Below, piece after piece: positions 32,245-40,013 of a DNA stretch of 40,576 bases. Origin of the DNA: an uncultured Lentisphaerota bacterium. Its GTDB lineage: Bacteria > Verrucomicrobiota > Lentisphaeria > Victivallales > GWF2-50-93. Below the pieces are notes generated by a model that worked only from the letters and a program-made list of their open reading frames with translations, was not told where the DNA came from and ran no database searches. How positions within the stretch are numbered: position 1 is the first letter of the stretch; each line of letters opens with the position of its first letter. The position numbers and the translations under genes were made by a program. The stretch is from the NCBI GenBank assembly GCA_903872565.1, contig CAIQLG010000102.1:1-40576 (forward strand), written 5' to 3'.

Positions 32245-32526
32245 ATAAATGAAGAAATATTTTGAAGTCGCCCTAATTATATAACGGAATTTCAATTTGT
32301 CAAGCCGAGAATATAATAAATTCTGATATCCAAGGAGTCAAATTATCTGTTATTCCGACGTAGTTCGACTCAGCTTTAAAAATGAGAATTGAATTTTGCA
32401 ATCCGGACAGAAATAATTTAAACCGTATGGGAAGTTTTACCTTTTGCGTATTTGGCGTGTTTCGCGGGAAAAAATATGGTATTAGTCTCAGCTTAACCGT
32501 TATATTCACACAGATGGGTACAGATT
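32245..32526. other. Intergenic stretch upstream of the tRNA, no gene seen
   Basis: About 280 AT-rich bases between the tRNA and the 274-residue gene. A minus-strand frame of 76 codons exists but has no protein-like composition or ribosome site. The end near 32507-32524 carries CACACAGATGGGTACAGAT, a direct repeat (ACAGAT twice) of the type seen in dispersed intergenic motifs. The tRNA promoter must lie here, but no clear boxes were chosen. Confidence 0.4.
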
Positions 32527-33351
32527 TCATTCATGCTTTTTCATAAACTTATTGATTTCATCTAGCATCGCAGGTCGATGCGGATACTTCTGTCTGAATT
32601 CTTCTATCAGTTCCAATGCCTTGTCGCGTCCATTTATCTCAAAAAGATGTTTGAGCCCGTAATTGCATAGTTTCCAATACTCGTTTCTGGCACTGGAATC
32701 ATCAGCCTGTTTCCTCAGATTATCTGCAACCATCATTATCACCTTGCCCGGATATATGGGAAGAAGGATCTTCTCATATGCGGAAATCCTCTCCGGAAAC
32801 TTCTGAACCAGTTCAAGAAGTTGCAGTCCCCAGTCCCAACCATTGTATTGCTCATTGTCCCACTCCTTGACGAGGTAATTGAAGAAATCCTTCCTTGTCT
32901 TTTCATCAAGCTTACGCTTTGAGGTGTCCTGGAAAATTTCCAAGCTTGTAGTGATGCATGATCCTATATTGCCCCCAGAATCATCGGCATGTTGCAGTGT
33001 CGGAACCATCTTTTCAAGTACCGCCTGCGCGGCAGTCAGAGCCTGTGCGATGTTTCCGGCCTTTAAGTTTTCTTGTGCCTTCTCCAAGACTGATTCCGCT
33101 CCAGTACATGCGGAAGATGAAGCATTGTACGGGATGAAACCTCTGCTCATGGCTCTGTTGAGGGCGGAAGAGACAATCTTCTTGTATTCGCTCTTTGTAA
33201 GGTCGCTGACGGAATACTTGGCTATTATTTTTGATTCAACTCTTTCATCCATTTCAGCCTCTTCTTTTATAATCCTGACAAGCTCCTTCCTGTCGAGAGA
33301 TTGGAGTATCGCGTCAAGACTGTTCGGGTTGTCGAGTTTTCTTGTTTTCAT
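32527..33351 (-). CDS. Hypothetical protein, helical-repeat type, paired with DUF2293 gene
   Basis: This 274-residue protein is mostly helical with no signal peptide. The middle (ALTAAQAVLEKMVPTLQHAD, DSGGNIG) and the start (LVRIIKEEAEMDERVESKI) resemble the alpha-solenoid part found next to SWIM zinc-finger proteins (DUF6880-like), but the similarity is from memory and weak. Its start overlaps the DUF2293 stop by 4 bases, so the two proteins are made together and probably work together. No catalytic motif is visible. Confidence 0.6.
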   Translation of the reverse strand: MKTRKLDNPNSLDAILQSLDRKELVRIIKEEAEMDERVESKIIAKYSVSDLTKSEYKKIVSSALNRAMSRGFIPYNASSSACTGAESVLEKAQENLKAGNIAQALTAAQAVLEKMVPTLQHADDSGGNIGSCITTSLEIFQDTSKRKLDEKTRKDFFNYLVKEWDNEQYNGWDWGLQLLELVQKFPERISAYEKILLPIYPGKVIMMVADNLRKQADDSSARNEYWKLCNYGLKHLFEINGRDKALELIEEFRQKYPHRPAMLDEINKFMKKHE

Positions 33352-34043
33352 ATACTTCCTTCCGATTCCCAGGCCTTTAAGACTTGTCCGACCTTGTCAT
33401 ATACGATTCTCCGAGCCTCTTGCTTTTCAAGCATGCCGGAAAGAAGTTTATCATACTCAGTTTCAACATGGCGGATGTGTGCGATTACTGCCAGGCGGAC
33501 AGCCTCTTCGTCAAGCTCTTTGGCGTTTGCACTGCGCCCAACCCGTCCGCTGTATTTTCTGCAGGCGTGTTCGGCAATCTCCTTTTCCCTCCCCCTTGGG
33601 CAAGAAGGGAACAATTCAAGGATACGTGCGGAAAAGGCGGCTATATATTTCCTGTCAAGCTCATCGGCGCGGATCGCGGCCTGAGCCTGACGTGTTTTAC
33701 GCTGTTCGGCATCTTCGATGCACTCCTCTTCGGCCTTTTCCAGTGCCTCGTTCTCGACCAGCAGTCCCTGGCGCTCATATCGTCCGCGTGCACGAGACCA
33801 CTTCAAGACGAGTGCTGAAAGTCGGGAATATTTCTTTGAACGACGGGTAAGCGCCATATCTCCGGAGGGTAGGAACACAAGATGATCCATGTCAGCACAA
33901 GTCAGACACAAAGCACCTTTGTTCTCCTTCAGGACAATCCATGCATGATTGCCAAGCTCATTGTCGCATTCGTCGCATTTCGAATCGCGGCTGGAAATAA
34001 AGACCTTGAGCTCATTATCAGAACTTCTTTTGTTATCACTCAT
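33348..34043 (-). CDS. DUF2293-domain protein with zinc-finger-like N-terminus
   Basis: This 231-residue protein has CDECDNELGNHAW and LCLTCADMDHLVF, a CxxC...CxxC set (residues about 18-21 and 38-41) likely to bind zinc. A basic helical middle follows, and then the DUF2293 domain: CRKYSGRVGRSANAKELDEE and AVRLAVIAHIRHVETEYDKLL. The family is of unknown function; nucleic-acid binding is plausible from the zinc site and basic residues. The gene lies just downstream of an hsdS remnant, so the pair may be a passenger of a lost restriction island. Confidence 0.85.
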   Translation of the reverse strand: MSDNKRSSDNELKVFISSRDSKCDECDNELGNHAWIVLKENKGALCLTCADMDHLVFLPSGDMALTRRSKKYSRLSALVLKWSRARGRYERQGLLVENEALEKAEEECIEDAEQRKTRQAQAAIRADELDRKYIAAFSARILELFPSCPRGREKEIAEHACRKYSGRVGRSANAKELDEEAVRLAVIAHIRHVETEYDKLLSGMLEKQEARRIVYDKVGQVLKAWESEGSI

Positions 34044-34069
34044 AATTTTCCAAACCAGCTATTTTAAAA

Positions 34070-34097
34070 CTCTCTGTGTACTCCGTGCCTCAGTGAG
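34070..34097 (-). repeat. Short dispersed intergenic repeat, copy 2
   Basis: On the minus strand this 28-bp segment contains CACGGAGTACACAGAGAG and matches 10432-10459 at 22 of 28 positions. It sits between the hsdS remnant and the DUF2293 gene. Confidence 0.5.
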
Positions 34098-34105
34098 ATA
34101 AATTA

Positions 34106-34264
34106 TTATTCTAACGTCTCTTTTAGAACGGATTGTATCAGCATTTCCGATTCGCGCCGGGATTTTCCTATCTGCTTCTCCAATTCATCGCAGTATGCAA
34201 ATAGATTTTCAACCTTTGAAACGGTCCAATCCCCGCTACCATTCTTTTTAGCCCCACTTTTGAA
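34106..34264 (-). pseudogene. hsdS: 3' remnant of a Type I restriction specificity gene (hsdS)
   Basis: A 52-codon frame bounded by in-frame stops on both sides, with no start codon. It reads SGAKKNGSGDWTVSKVENLF, AYCDELEKQIGKSRRESEML, then IQSVLKETLE. The LFAYCDELEKQIxxSRxxSExLIQSVLKExL pattern is the conserved C-terminal helix of HsdS, which recognises DNA for Type I restriction-modification. No other hsd genes are in view, so it is the end of a deleted cassette. Confidence 0.78.
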
Positions 34265-34283
34265 CTAAAATTCTTTCTATTTG

Positions 34284-35033
34284 CTAAAAACTAATCGAAT
34301 TGGAAGACAGTATAATTGCGGCCAAGAATGAGACAGTTTCGCCTATTTCGGAGACTGCCCCGAGTGTGTCCCCGGTGATTCCACCTATCTTATTTTTGCA
34401 GTAGAAGCTGAATGCAATACCGATCATTACGGGGACGAAAACGATAATTATTCCATTGATATGCAGGCAGAACCATCCTGTCACCATCGCTATAAGTAGT
34501 GGAACGACAAAATCTGATGGATGTCGAAATCTCATAAAAACCTTTGCGAGCCCATCTTGCCTTGCATAAGGAAACAATGTAAGACAGACGGACATTGCCG
34601 CCCTTGATGCGCATGGCGCAAGGAACAACATGGGGATTGCCTGTTCCGGCGCAAGAGATAAAAGTGCAATCCACTTTATCAATATGGCGAAGACAAGAGC
34701 CAGCACTCCCATCGTTCCAATTCTGCTGTCCTTCATTATTTCTAGAATCCGATCTGGGGAGCGATGGCTGAAAAGCCCGTCAGCGCCGTCCGCGAGCCCG
34801 TCGAGATGCAACCCTCCCGAAAGAACCGCGAGTGATACGACCGCAAGTGCCGAGGAAAGAATAGGTGGCAGATGCAGGCGGTTCGCCGCCCAATAGACAA
34901 GCGCCGAGACTGCTCCGACGCAAAGCCCGGCAATTGGGAACCAGGGGATTGAACGCCCAAGATCTTTTTCATCGGTCTTCAATCCGAGTGGAAAAACCGT
35001 GAGAAACTGAATTGCCGAAATTAGAGATTTCAT
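34284..35033 (-). CDS. cobS: Adenosylcobinamide-GDP ribazoletransferase
   Basis: This integral membrane enzyme joins adenosylcobinamide-GDP with alpha-ribazole (phosphate) to give cobalamin. The 249-residue protein starts with AIQFLTVFPLG, has the active-site motif GGLHLDGLADGADGLFS (about 72-88) followed by RILEIMKDSRIGTMG, and about seven membrane segments. Near the end GGITGDTLGAVSEIGE is also family-typical. It forms part of a minus-strand group with cobT, separated by one small ORF. Confidence 0.95.
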   Translation of the reverse strand: MKSLISAIQFLTVFPLGLKTDEKDLGRSIPWFPIAGLCVGAVSALVYWAANRLHLPPILSSALAVVSLAVLSGGLHLDGLADGADGLFSHRSPDRILEIMKDSRIGTMGVLALVFAILIKWIALLSLAPEQAIPMLFLAPCASRAAMSVCLTLFPYARQDGLAKVFMRFRHPSDFVVPLLIAMVTGWFCLHINGIIIVFVPVMIGIAFSFYCKNKIGGITGDTLGAVSEIGETVSFLAAIILSSNSISF

Positions 35034-35041
35034 AACATTTA

Positions 35042-35371
35042 TTATATCTTGTGTCGAGTGACTTGAGCTTTTGATATTGCCTTTAAAAATGCCGTTGTAT
35101 TTTCTTTTCCGTATATTGGTAAAATTATTTTTTTATGTTTTTTGTATGGATTTCCTGTAGTTATATCTTTCTTTTGTAATATTACTTTTATTATTTTCAC
35201 TTCTTTAATATCATTTAGACTTATTCTGATTTCATTTCCTTTTTTATAATTAGCATTTTCTTTTTTTCTCCTTTTAATATCTGGTTTTCTTTCGCAATAA
35301 GTAAATGGAGAAATAGCCATTTTGCTGTCTGACTTTATTTCATAATGTGGTGCTGATAAAAATCGTGACAT
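35042..35371 (-). CDS. Hypothetical basic protein between cobT and cobS
   Basis: A 109-residue protein rich in lysine and isoleucine (KPDIKRRKKENANYKKGNEI, RISLNDIKEVKIIKVILQKK). It has no signal peptide or membrane helix and no recognised domain. It is more AT-rich than cobS and cobT on either side, which suggests later insertion. The spacing (11 bases to cobT, 8 to cobS) keeps the operon tight, so it is probably translated. Confidence 0.5.
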   Translation of the reverse strand: MSRFLSAPHYEIKSDSKMAISPFTYCERKPDIKRRKKENANYKKGNEIRISLNDIKEVKIIKVILQKKDITTGNPYKKHKKIILPIYGKENTTAFLKAISKAQVTRHKI

Positions 35372-35382
35372 AATATCCTGCC

Positions 35383-36456
35383 TTATTTCTTTGATATTCC
35401 GGCCTTTTCCCAGGTTGCCATTTCATTCATCAGAAGAACCGCCGATTCGACGAAATGCATCGCCAGGACTGCGCCAGTTCCCTCGCCGAGACGCAAATTC
35501 AGAGACAGAAACGGTTTCTTCTTCAGTTTTTCCAGTGCGGCGTGGTGTCCGCGTTCCATGCTCTGATGCGAAGCTATCATATAATCCGTGGAATGGGGGC
35601 AAATCTCATTTGCGAGAAGCGCGCCAGCCGTGGAGATGAAACCATCCACCAGGACAGGTTTTCTCATTGATGCGGCACCAAGTATGAACCCCGCGATTGC
35701 GCCAATCTCGAATCCGCCAACCTTTGAGAGAATATCAATCGGATCATCCGGATTGGGCGAGTTCAATGCAATAGCCTTCGATATTATCTCGGCTTTTTTC
35801 AGGCGTCCTTCCTCGTCAATTCCGGCTCCGCGGCATGTCACGGCTTCGGGATTCATCCTGCAGATTACAGAAACAATGGCACTGCTCGAAGTTGTGTTTC
35901 CAATCCCCATGTCACCGGTGGCTAAGATGTCATTTTTCTTAGCCGATTTCAGCGCGATTTCAATCCCGGCTTCGATGCTGCGTATTGCCTCGTCCCGTGT
36001 CATCGCCGGTTCTTTCACCATATTTTTTGTTCCGTTTGCGATATGCTTGTCAATAACAAGACCTTTCTTGACGAACTCGGACACATCGCCTGCGACACCC
36101 ATGTCAACCACGAGGATCTTTGCTTTTGCCTGTCTGGCGAGAACATTGATTCCGGCACCTGCGAGTTCCGCAAAATTCCTTATCATAAGGAGTGTTACAG
36201 CCTGAGGATAAGGGCTCACTCCTTCCGTAGCCACGCCATGATCGCCTGCCATTATGACAACTGTCCTGCGTTTAATCGGGGGATTTAGGGAGCGGGTAAT
36301 TCCGGCAATGTCAACAGCCAGATCAAGCAGTCTCCCGAGAGCCCAGGGGGGCATTGTGAGATCAATAATTCTTTCCTTTGCTTTTTCACGCCATTCCAAG
36401 TCGGCAGGGCTGATCTGTCCGATTGTCTTTCTAATCAAATCACTCATTTCAGTCAC
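35383..36456 (-). CDS. cobT: Nicotinate-nucleotide:dimethylbenzimidazole phosphoribosyltransferase
   Basis: This enzyme makes alpha-ribazole phosphate, the lower ligand of cobalamin. The 357-residue protein carries MAGDHGVATEGVSPYPQAVT, ATGDMGIGNTTSSSAIVSVI, CRGAGIDEEG and the C-terminal LNLRLGEGTGAVLAM with the catalytic glutamate. Length and motifs are standard. With cobS it suggests late-stage or salvage cobalamin synthesis; the corrin ring genes are not in this window, nor is cobU. Confidence 0.95.
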   Translation of the reverse strand: MTEMSDLIRKTIGQISPADLEWREKAKERIIDLTMPPWALGRLLDLAVDIAGITRSLNPPIKRRTVVIMAGDHGVATEGVSPYPQAVTLLMIRNFAELAGAGINVLARQAKAKILVVDMGVAGDVSEFVKKGLVIDKHIANGTKNMVKEPAMTRDEAIRSIEAGIEIALKSAKKNDILATGDMGIGNTTSSSAIVSVICRMNPEAVTCRGAGIDEEGRLKKAEIISKAIALNSPNPDDPIDILSKVGGFEIGAIAGFILGAASMRKPVLVDGFISTAGALLANEICPHSTDYMIASHQSMERGHHAALEKLKKKPFLSLNLRLGEGTGAVLAMHFVESAVLLMNEMATWEKAGISKK

Positions 36457-36510
36457 CTTTTTTATAGTTATCTTAATGCTAAATACCGGATTTTCAAAAA
36501 CGAATATTTA

Positions 36511-37962
36511 CTACACCTTGAGCCCTTCGTTCCGTTTGGAGGATGTTTTTAAGATTGCATCATATTTTTTCAGGACGGGTTTGACTTCTATTTTCAGGAA
36601 TTCTTCAACCTGTTCCGGGGCGCGGCCAACATAATTTTCCGGGCTCATCATCTTGTCGAGGGTCTTTGCAATTTTCACAAAGAGGACATCTTTTTTGATC
36701 CTTTCAAGCAGGTCGTTTGGTTTTCCGTATTCCTTGACCATTCTTCCCGCCTCGAGGGAGTGTTTTCTGATCGCCTCGTGCAGTTCCTGTCTATCGCCTC
36801 CCGCCTTCACGGCCGCCATCATTATATTTTCACTTGCCATGAAGGGAAGTTCGGCCATGATGTGGCTTCCCGCAACTTTCGGCCAGAGTTTCATCCCGCC
36901 TGCGACATTCGCAACAAGTTTCAGAATCGCATTCACGCCAAGAAACGCCTCTGGAAGTACGATTCTGCGGTTCGCCGAGTCGTCGAGTGTTCTCTCGAAC
37001 CACTGCGTCGAGTGCGTCTGGGCGGCATTGTCCGTGAGCGACATCACATATCTTGCGAGCGAGCAGATTCTTTCGCTCCTCATCGGGTTTCTCTTGTACG
37101 GCATGGCGCTGGAACCAACCTGTGCCGACTCGAAAGGTTCGTCAAGCTCTTTCAGATTCGATAGCAACCGGACATCTCCGGCAAACTTATATGCGGACTG
37201 CGCAATTCCGGAAAGGACGGCGACTGCATAGAAATCTATTTTCCTCGTGTATGTCTGCCCACTGACGGGTATGATTTTCTCGAAACCCATTTCTGTGGCA
37301 ACCATTTTTTCGAGTTTTCTGACTTTTTCGTGATTGCCGTCGAAAAGTTCAAGGAAGCTCGCCTGTGTCCCAGTTGTCCCCTTCACGCTTCTGAATGGCA
37401 GATTTTCGAGTTGGAACTCGAGATTATTCAAATCAATGAGGAAATCCTGCAGGTAGAGGCAGAATCGTTTTCCAAAAGTTGTAAGTTGCGCGGGCTGGTA
37501 ATGGGTGAACGCGAGTGCCGGCATAGCCTTGTATTTCTCTGCGGCATCTGCGAATTTCGCAATCACACCGAGAATCTGGCCACGGACATACTGGAACGAT
37601 TCCCTTATCTGGATGAGCTCGGTGTTGTCCGTTACGAAACAGCTTGTCGCTCCGAGATGGATGATAGGTTTCGCCTTCGGGCATTGTTCCCCAAAAATGT
37701 GGATATGGCTCATCACGTCGTGGCGCAATTCCTTCTCCTTCGCCTCTGCGGCATTGAAGTCAATGTCTTCAAGATGCGCCGCCATCTCCTTCAGTTGTGC
37801 ATCGGTGATTTTTAATCCCAGGGTTTTTTCACATTTTGCAAGTGCGAGCCAGAGCTTCCGCCAGGTCGAATGTTTTTTTTGTGCGGACCATATACGGCTC
37901 ATTTCGGCATCAGAATAGCGGCTGATCAGGGGGTTTTCATATTTTTCACAGCTCTGTTCCAT
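36511..37962 (-). CDS. purB: Adenylosuccinate lyase
   Basis: This enzyme releases fumarate in two steps of purine synthesis. The 483-residue protein is typical: HIHIFGEQCPKAKPIIHLGATS with a helix-domain histidine, TGTQASFLELF, and the fumarase/lyase signature GSSAMPYKRNPMRSE at about 283-297, with the catalytic serine loop. It does not overlap its neighbours. Its C-terminal part resembles the eukaryote-like longer PurB type. It is followed by cobT after 54 bases on the same strand. One exact TGCGAATTTCGCA lies inside it (37549-37561). Confidence 0.95.
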   Translation of the reverse strand: MEQSCEKYENPLISRYSDAEMSRIWSAQKKHSTWRKLWLALAKCEKTLGLKITDAQLKEMAAHLEDIDFNAAEAKEKELRHDVMSHIHIFGEQCPKAKPIIHLGATSCFVTDNTELIQIRESFQYVRGQILGVIAKFADAAEKYKAMPALAFTHYQPAQLTTFGKRFCLYLQDFLIDLNNLEFQLENLPFRSVKGTTGTQASFLELFDGNHEKVRKLEKMVATEMGFEKIIPVSGQTYTRKIDFYAVAVLSGIAQSAYKFAGDVRLLSNLKELDEPFESAQVGSSAMPYKRNPMRSERICSLARYVMSLTDNAAQTHSTQWFERTLDDSANRRIVLPEAFLGVNAILKLVANVAGGMKLWPKVAGSHIMAELPFMASENIMMAAVKAGGDRQELHEAIRKHSLEAGRMVKEYGKPNDLLERIKKDVLFVKIAKTLDKMMSPENYVGRAPEQVEEFLKIEVKPVLKKYDAILKTSSKRNEGLKV

Positions 37963-38053
37963 AAATTTTTCCTCAACTTTAATTTTTAAAACATTTGAAT
38001 TTAGCCATAAGTCAGTTTAGTGTCTTAACCTTTATTTGAAAACAACAAATTAA

Positions 38054-38434
38054 ATGATTTTAAGCAACAAAAACAAAAATAGCTTTTACGGAGTGATAAT
38101 CAAGGTTAAAAATCTTGATGTCTGCCGTTCTTTCTACCGAGACATACTCGGGCTTGGCGCGCCAATTATAGACAGCAGCTTCTGGATCGAGTTCAAAGTG
38201 CAGGAGGATGTTGCGCTCGTCCTAGAACCTGTCATCGAGGGTGAAACAATCCCCGAAAAAGATGGCAGAACTTCATGGCTCTACAAGGTTGAAGATCTTG
38301 ATGGAATGATCCGCCGCCTCGAGGAACACGGCTATGAGCCTGTGAGAGGCGAGCAGGAACGACTTGGATACAGGGTATATGTATTCAATGATCCGGAAGG
38401 AAACCACATATACCTTTTCTCTGGCAAAGAATAG
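38054..38434 (+). CDS. VOC-superfamily (glyoxalase-like) protein
   Basis: This 126-residue protein has the betaalphabetabetabeta vicinal-oxygen-chelate pattern: GVIIKVKNLDVCRSFYRDIL with VEDLDGMIRRLEEHGYE, and the ending VYVFNDPEGNHIYLFSG. A metal-ligand glutamate is not certain. Such proteins act as glyoxalases, dioxygenases or binding proteins, and no substrate is evident. It lies 7 bases before hisH and may be co-transcribed with hisH-hisA. Confidence 0.8.
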   Translation: MILSNKNKNSFYGVIIKVKNLDVCRSFYRDILGLGAPIIDSSFWIEFKVQEDVALVLEPVIEGETIPEKDGRTSWLYKVEDLDGMIRRLEEHGYEPVRGEQERLGYRVYVFNDPEGNHIYLFSGKE

Positions 38435-38441
38435 TTCCGTT

Positions 38442-39065
38442 ATGATCGCAATTATTGACTATGAAATGGGAAATCTTCTGAGTGTGAAAAAAGCACTCGA
38501 ATTTGTCGGCGCATTTCCGGAAATTACTTCGTCCCCGGTAAAAATCCACAAGGCCGATGCAATAGTTCTGCCAGGCGTTGGAAACTTCGGAGATGGCATC
38601 AAGCATTTGAAAAAAAAACGTCTTGATGTCGCTATAAAGAATTTCATCTCTTCGGGAAAACCTTTTCTGGGGATTTGTCTTGGGATGCAACTTCTTATGG
38701 AGGCAAGCGAGGAGGCGCCAGACTCGAAAGGGCTCGGTATCTTCAAGGGAGGCGTTGTCCGATTCCACGATTCCGGGCTCAAGGTGCCGCACATGGGCTG
38801 GAACCAGCTGAAAATAGAGAATTACAATCCCTGTCTGGCCGAAGTCCCGGACATGAGTTATTTCTATTTTGTCCACTCTTATTTTGTCAGGCCGGACGAT
38901 CCTAGAATCATCGCAGGAAGCTGTAGTTACGGAGTTGACTTTGCCGCCGCCATTGGAAAAGGAAACATTTTTGCTACACAGTTCCATCCGGAAAAAAGCC
39001 AGGATCTCGGCCTCCGGATTCTACGCAATTTCACAAAAATTGTCCACTACAAGAATAGCATCTGA
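38442..39065 (+). CDS. hisH: Imidazole glycerol phosphate synthase, glutaminase subunit
   Basis: HisH supplies ammonia to HisF in histidine synthesis. The 207-residue glutamine amidotransferase has the nucleophile C79 in PFLGICLGMQLLME and the catalytic His-x-Glu in TQFHPEKSQDLG. The start at 38442 begins MIAIIDYEMGNL, the normal HisH N-terminus; a longer frame upstream overlaps the VOC gene. The partner hisF is not in this window. Confidence 0.95.
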   Translation: MIAIIDYEMGNLLSVKKALEFVGAFPEITSSPVKIHKADAIVLPGVGNFGDGIKHLKKKRLDVAIKNFISSGKPFLGICLGMQLLMEASEEAPDSKGLGIFKGGVVRFHDSGLKVPHMGWNQLKIENYNPCLAEVPDMSYFYFVHSYFVRPDDPRIIAGSCSYGVDFAAAIGKGNIFATQFHPEKSQDLGLRILRNFTKIVHYKNSI

Positions 39066-39079
39066 AAGGTCTTGCATAA

Positions 39080-39820
39080 TTGAAGAAGACAAAAATAACC
39101 CTGATTCCGGCAATTGATATTCTTGGTGGCAAATGCGTCCGGCTCGAACAAGGCGATTATTCGCGTGAAACCGTTTATTCTGATGATCCGGTCTCGCAGG
39201 CGCTCAAATGGCGCGACGAAGGAGCGGAAATCATTCACATCGTGGATCTTGACGGAGCGAAAAAAGGTTTGCCTGTGAACATTGGCATAATCGAAAAGAT
39301 GATTAAAGCAGTTGGAATCCCCTGTGAAATAGGCGGCGGGATAAGGACTTGCGAAACTGCCACGAAATTCGCGGAAATTGGTGCCGCAAGGGTGATATTT
39401 GGCACTGCCGCAATACAGGATCCGGACATAATTCAAAAATTTCTCCAAGGGCATCCTGAAAAGACAGTTCTTGGAATTGATGCCAAAAATGGAATGGTCG
39501 CGGTGAAAGGCTGGCTCGAACTACATTCTGTCACCGTAAAAGAACTTTCCGCGAAATTCGCAGAAATGGGAGTTATAAGATTCATCTACACTGACATTGC
39601 GACCGATGGAATGCTTGCTGGTCCGAACTACAAGGAAATTTCCAATTTCTGCGACAATGTCCCAACAGCTGCAGTGATCGCTTCCGGTGGGATTTCCTCT
39701 GTGGAAAACATAATGGAGCTTGCCAGGCTCGGGAAACCCAATCTTGAGGGCGCAATCGTTGGAAAAGCTCTGTATTCTGGCAAAATCAGTCTAAAAGAGG
39801 CGATAGAGAAACTACGCTAG
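39080..39820 (+). CDS. hisA: ProFAR isomerase (phosphoribosylformimino-AICAR-ribotide isomerase)
   Basis: This TIM-barrel enzyme performs the Amadori rearrangement in histidine synthesis. The acid and base residues are visible: D13 in LIPAIDILGGKCVRL and the aspartate in YTDIATDGMLAGPN. Phosphate-binding loops are in EIGGGIRTCE and VIASGGISSVENI. The only start in frame near the N-terminus is TTG at 39080, with an in-frame TAA just before it and GAAAGG 10 bases upstream. It follows hisH after 14 bases. Confidence 0.95.
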   Translation: MKKTKITLIPAIDILGGKCVRLEQGDYSRETVYSDDPVSQALKWRDEGAEIIHIVDLDGAKKGLPVNIGIIEKMIKAVGIPCEIGGGIRTCETATKFAEIGAARVIFGTAAIQDPDIIQKFLQGHPEKTVLGIDAKNGMVAVKGWLELHSVTVKELSAKFAEMGVIRFIYTDIATDGMLAGPNYKEISNFCDNVPTAAVIASGGISSVENIMELARLGKPNLEGAIVGKALYSGKISLKEAIEKLR

Positions 39821-39842
39821 GCGACAAAACCGCAACCAAAAA

Positions 39843-39882
39843 GTGTCAATGTGTCAATGTGTCATAGTATCAAAGAGTCAAA
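39843..39882 (+). repeat. Five imperfect 8-bp tandem repeats
   Basis: GTGTCAAT, GTGTCAAT, GTGTCATA, GTATCAAA and GAGTCAAA lie head to tail in the intergenic space after hisA. Related TGTCA units in the opposite orientation (CTGACACTCTGACACAG at 39893-39909 and TTTGACACTT at 39940-39949) lie nearby, so the region can fold back on itself. Confidence 0.65.
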
Positions 39883-39908
39883 GATTTTTTTACTGACACT
39901 CTGACACA

Positions 39909-39931
39909 GTGATTTTCAAAAGGAAAATCAC
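39909..39931. terminator. Hairpin between hisA and the EF-hand gene
   Basis: GTGATTTTC and GAAAATCAC form a 9-bp stem with a 5-base loop (AAAAG). There is no flanking T run on either strand, so its role as terminator of the convergent genes is uncertain. It sits inside the 8-bp repeat region. Confidence 0.4.
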
Positions 39932-40013
39932 GATGATACTTTGACACTTAAAGATAAACTATTTGATGATGGAAGTGTAGGGAAAGGGACTAATATCTGA
40001 TTAGGAAAAGAAA

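Noticed and set aside
32300-32530. 76-codon minus-strand frame as a gene
   Set aside because: No ribosome site, no protein-like motifs, and low-complexity hydrophobic composition in an AT-rich spacer.
36457-36510. Cobalamin riboswitch before cobT
   Set aside because: The 54-base gap is far too short and shows no conserved box.
38364-38441. Longer HisH start
   Set aside because: It overlaps the VOC gene and adds 26 residues before the canonical MIAIIDYEMGNL start.
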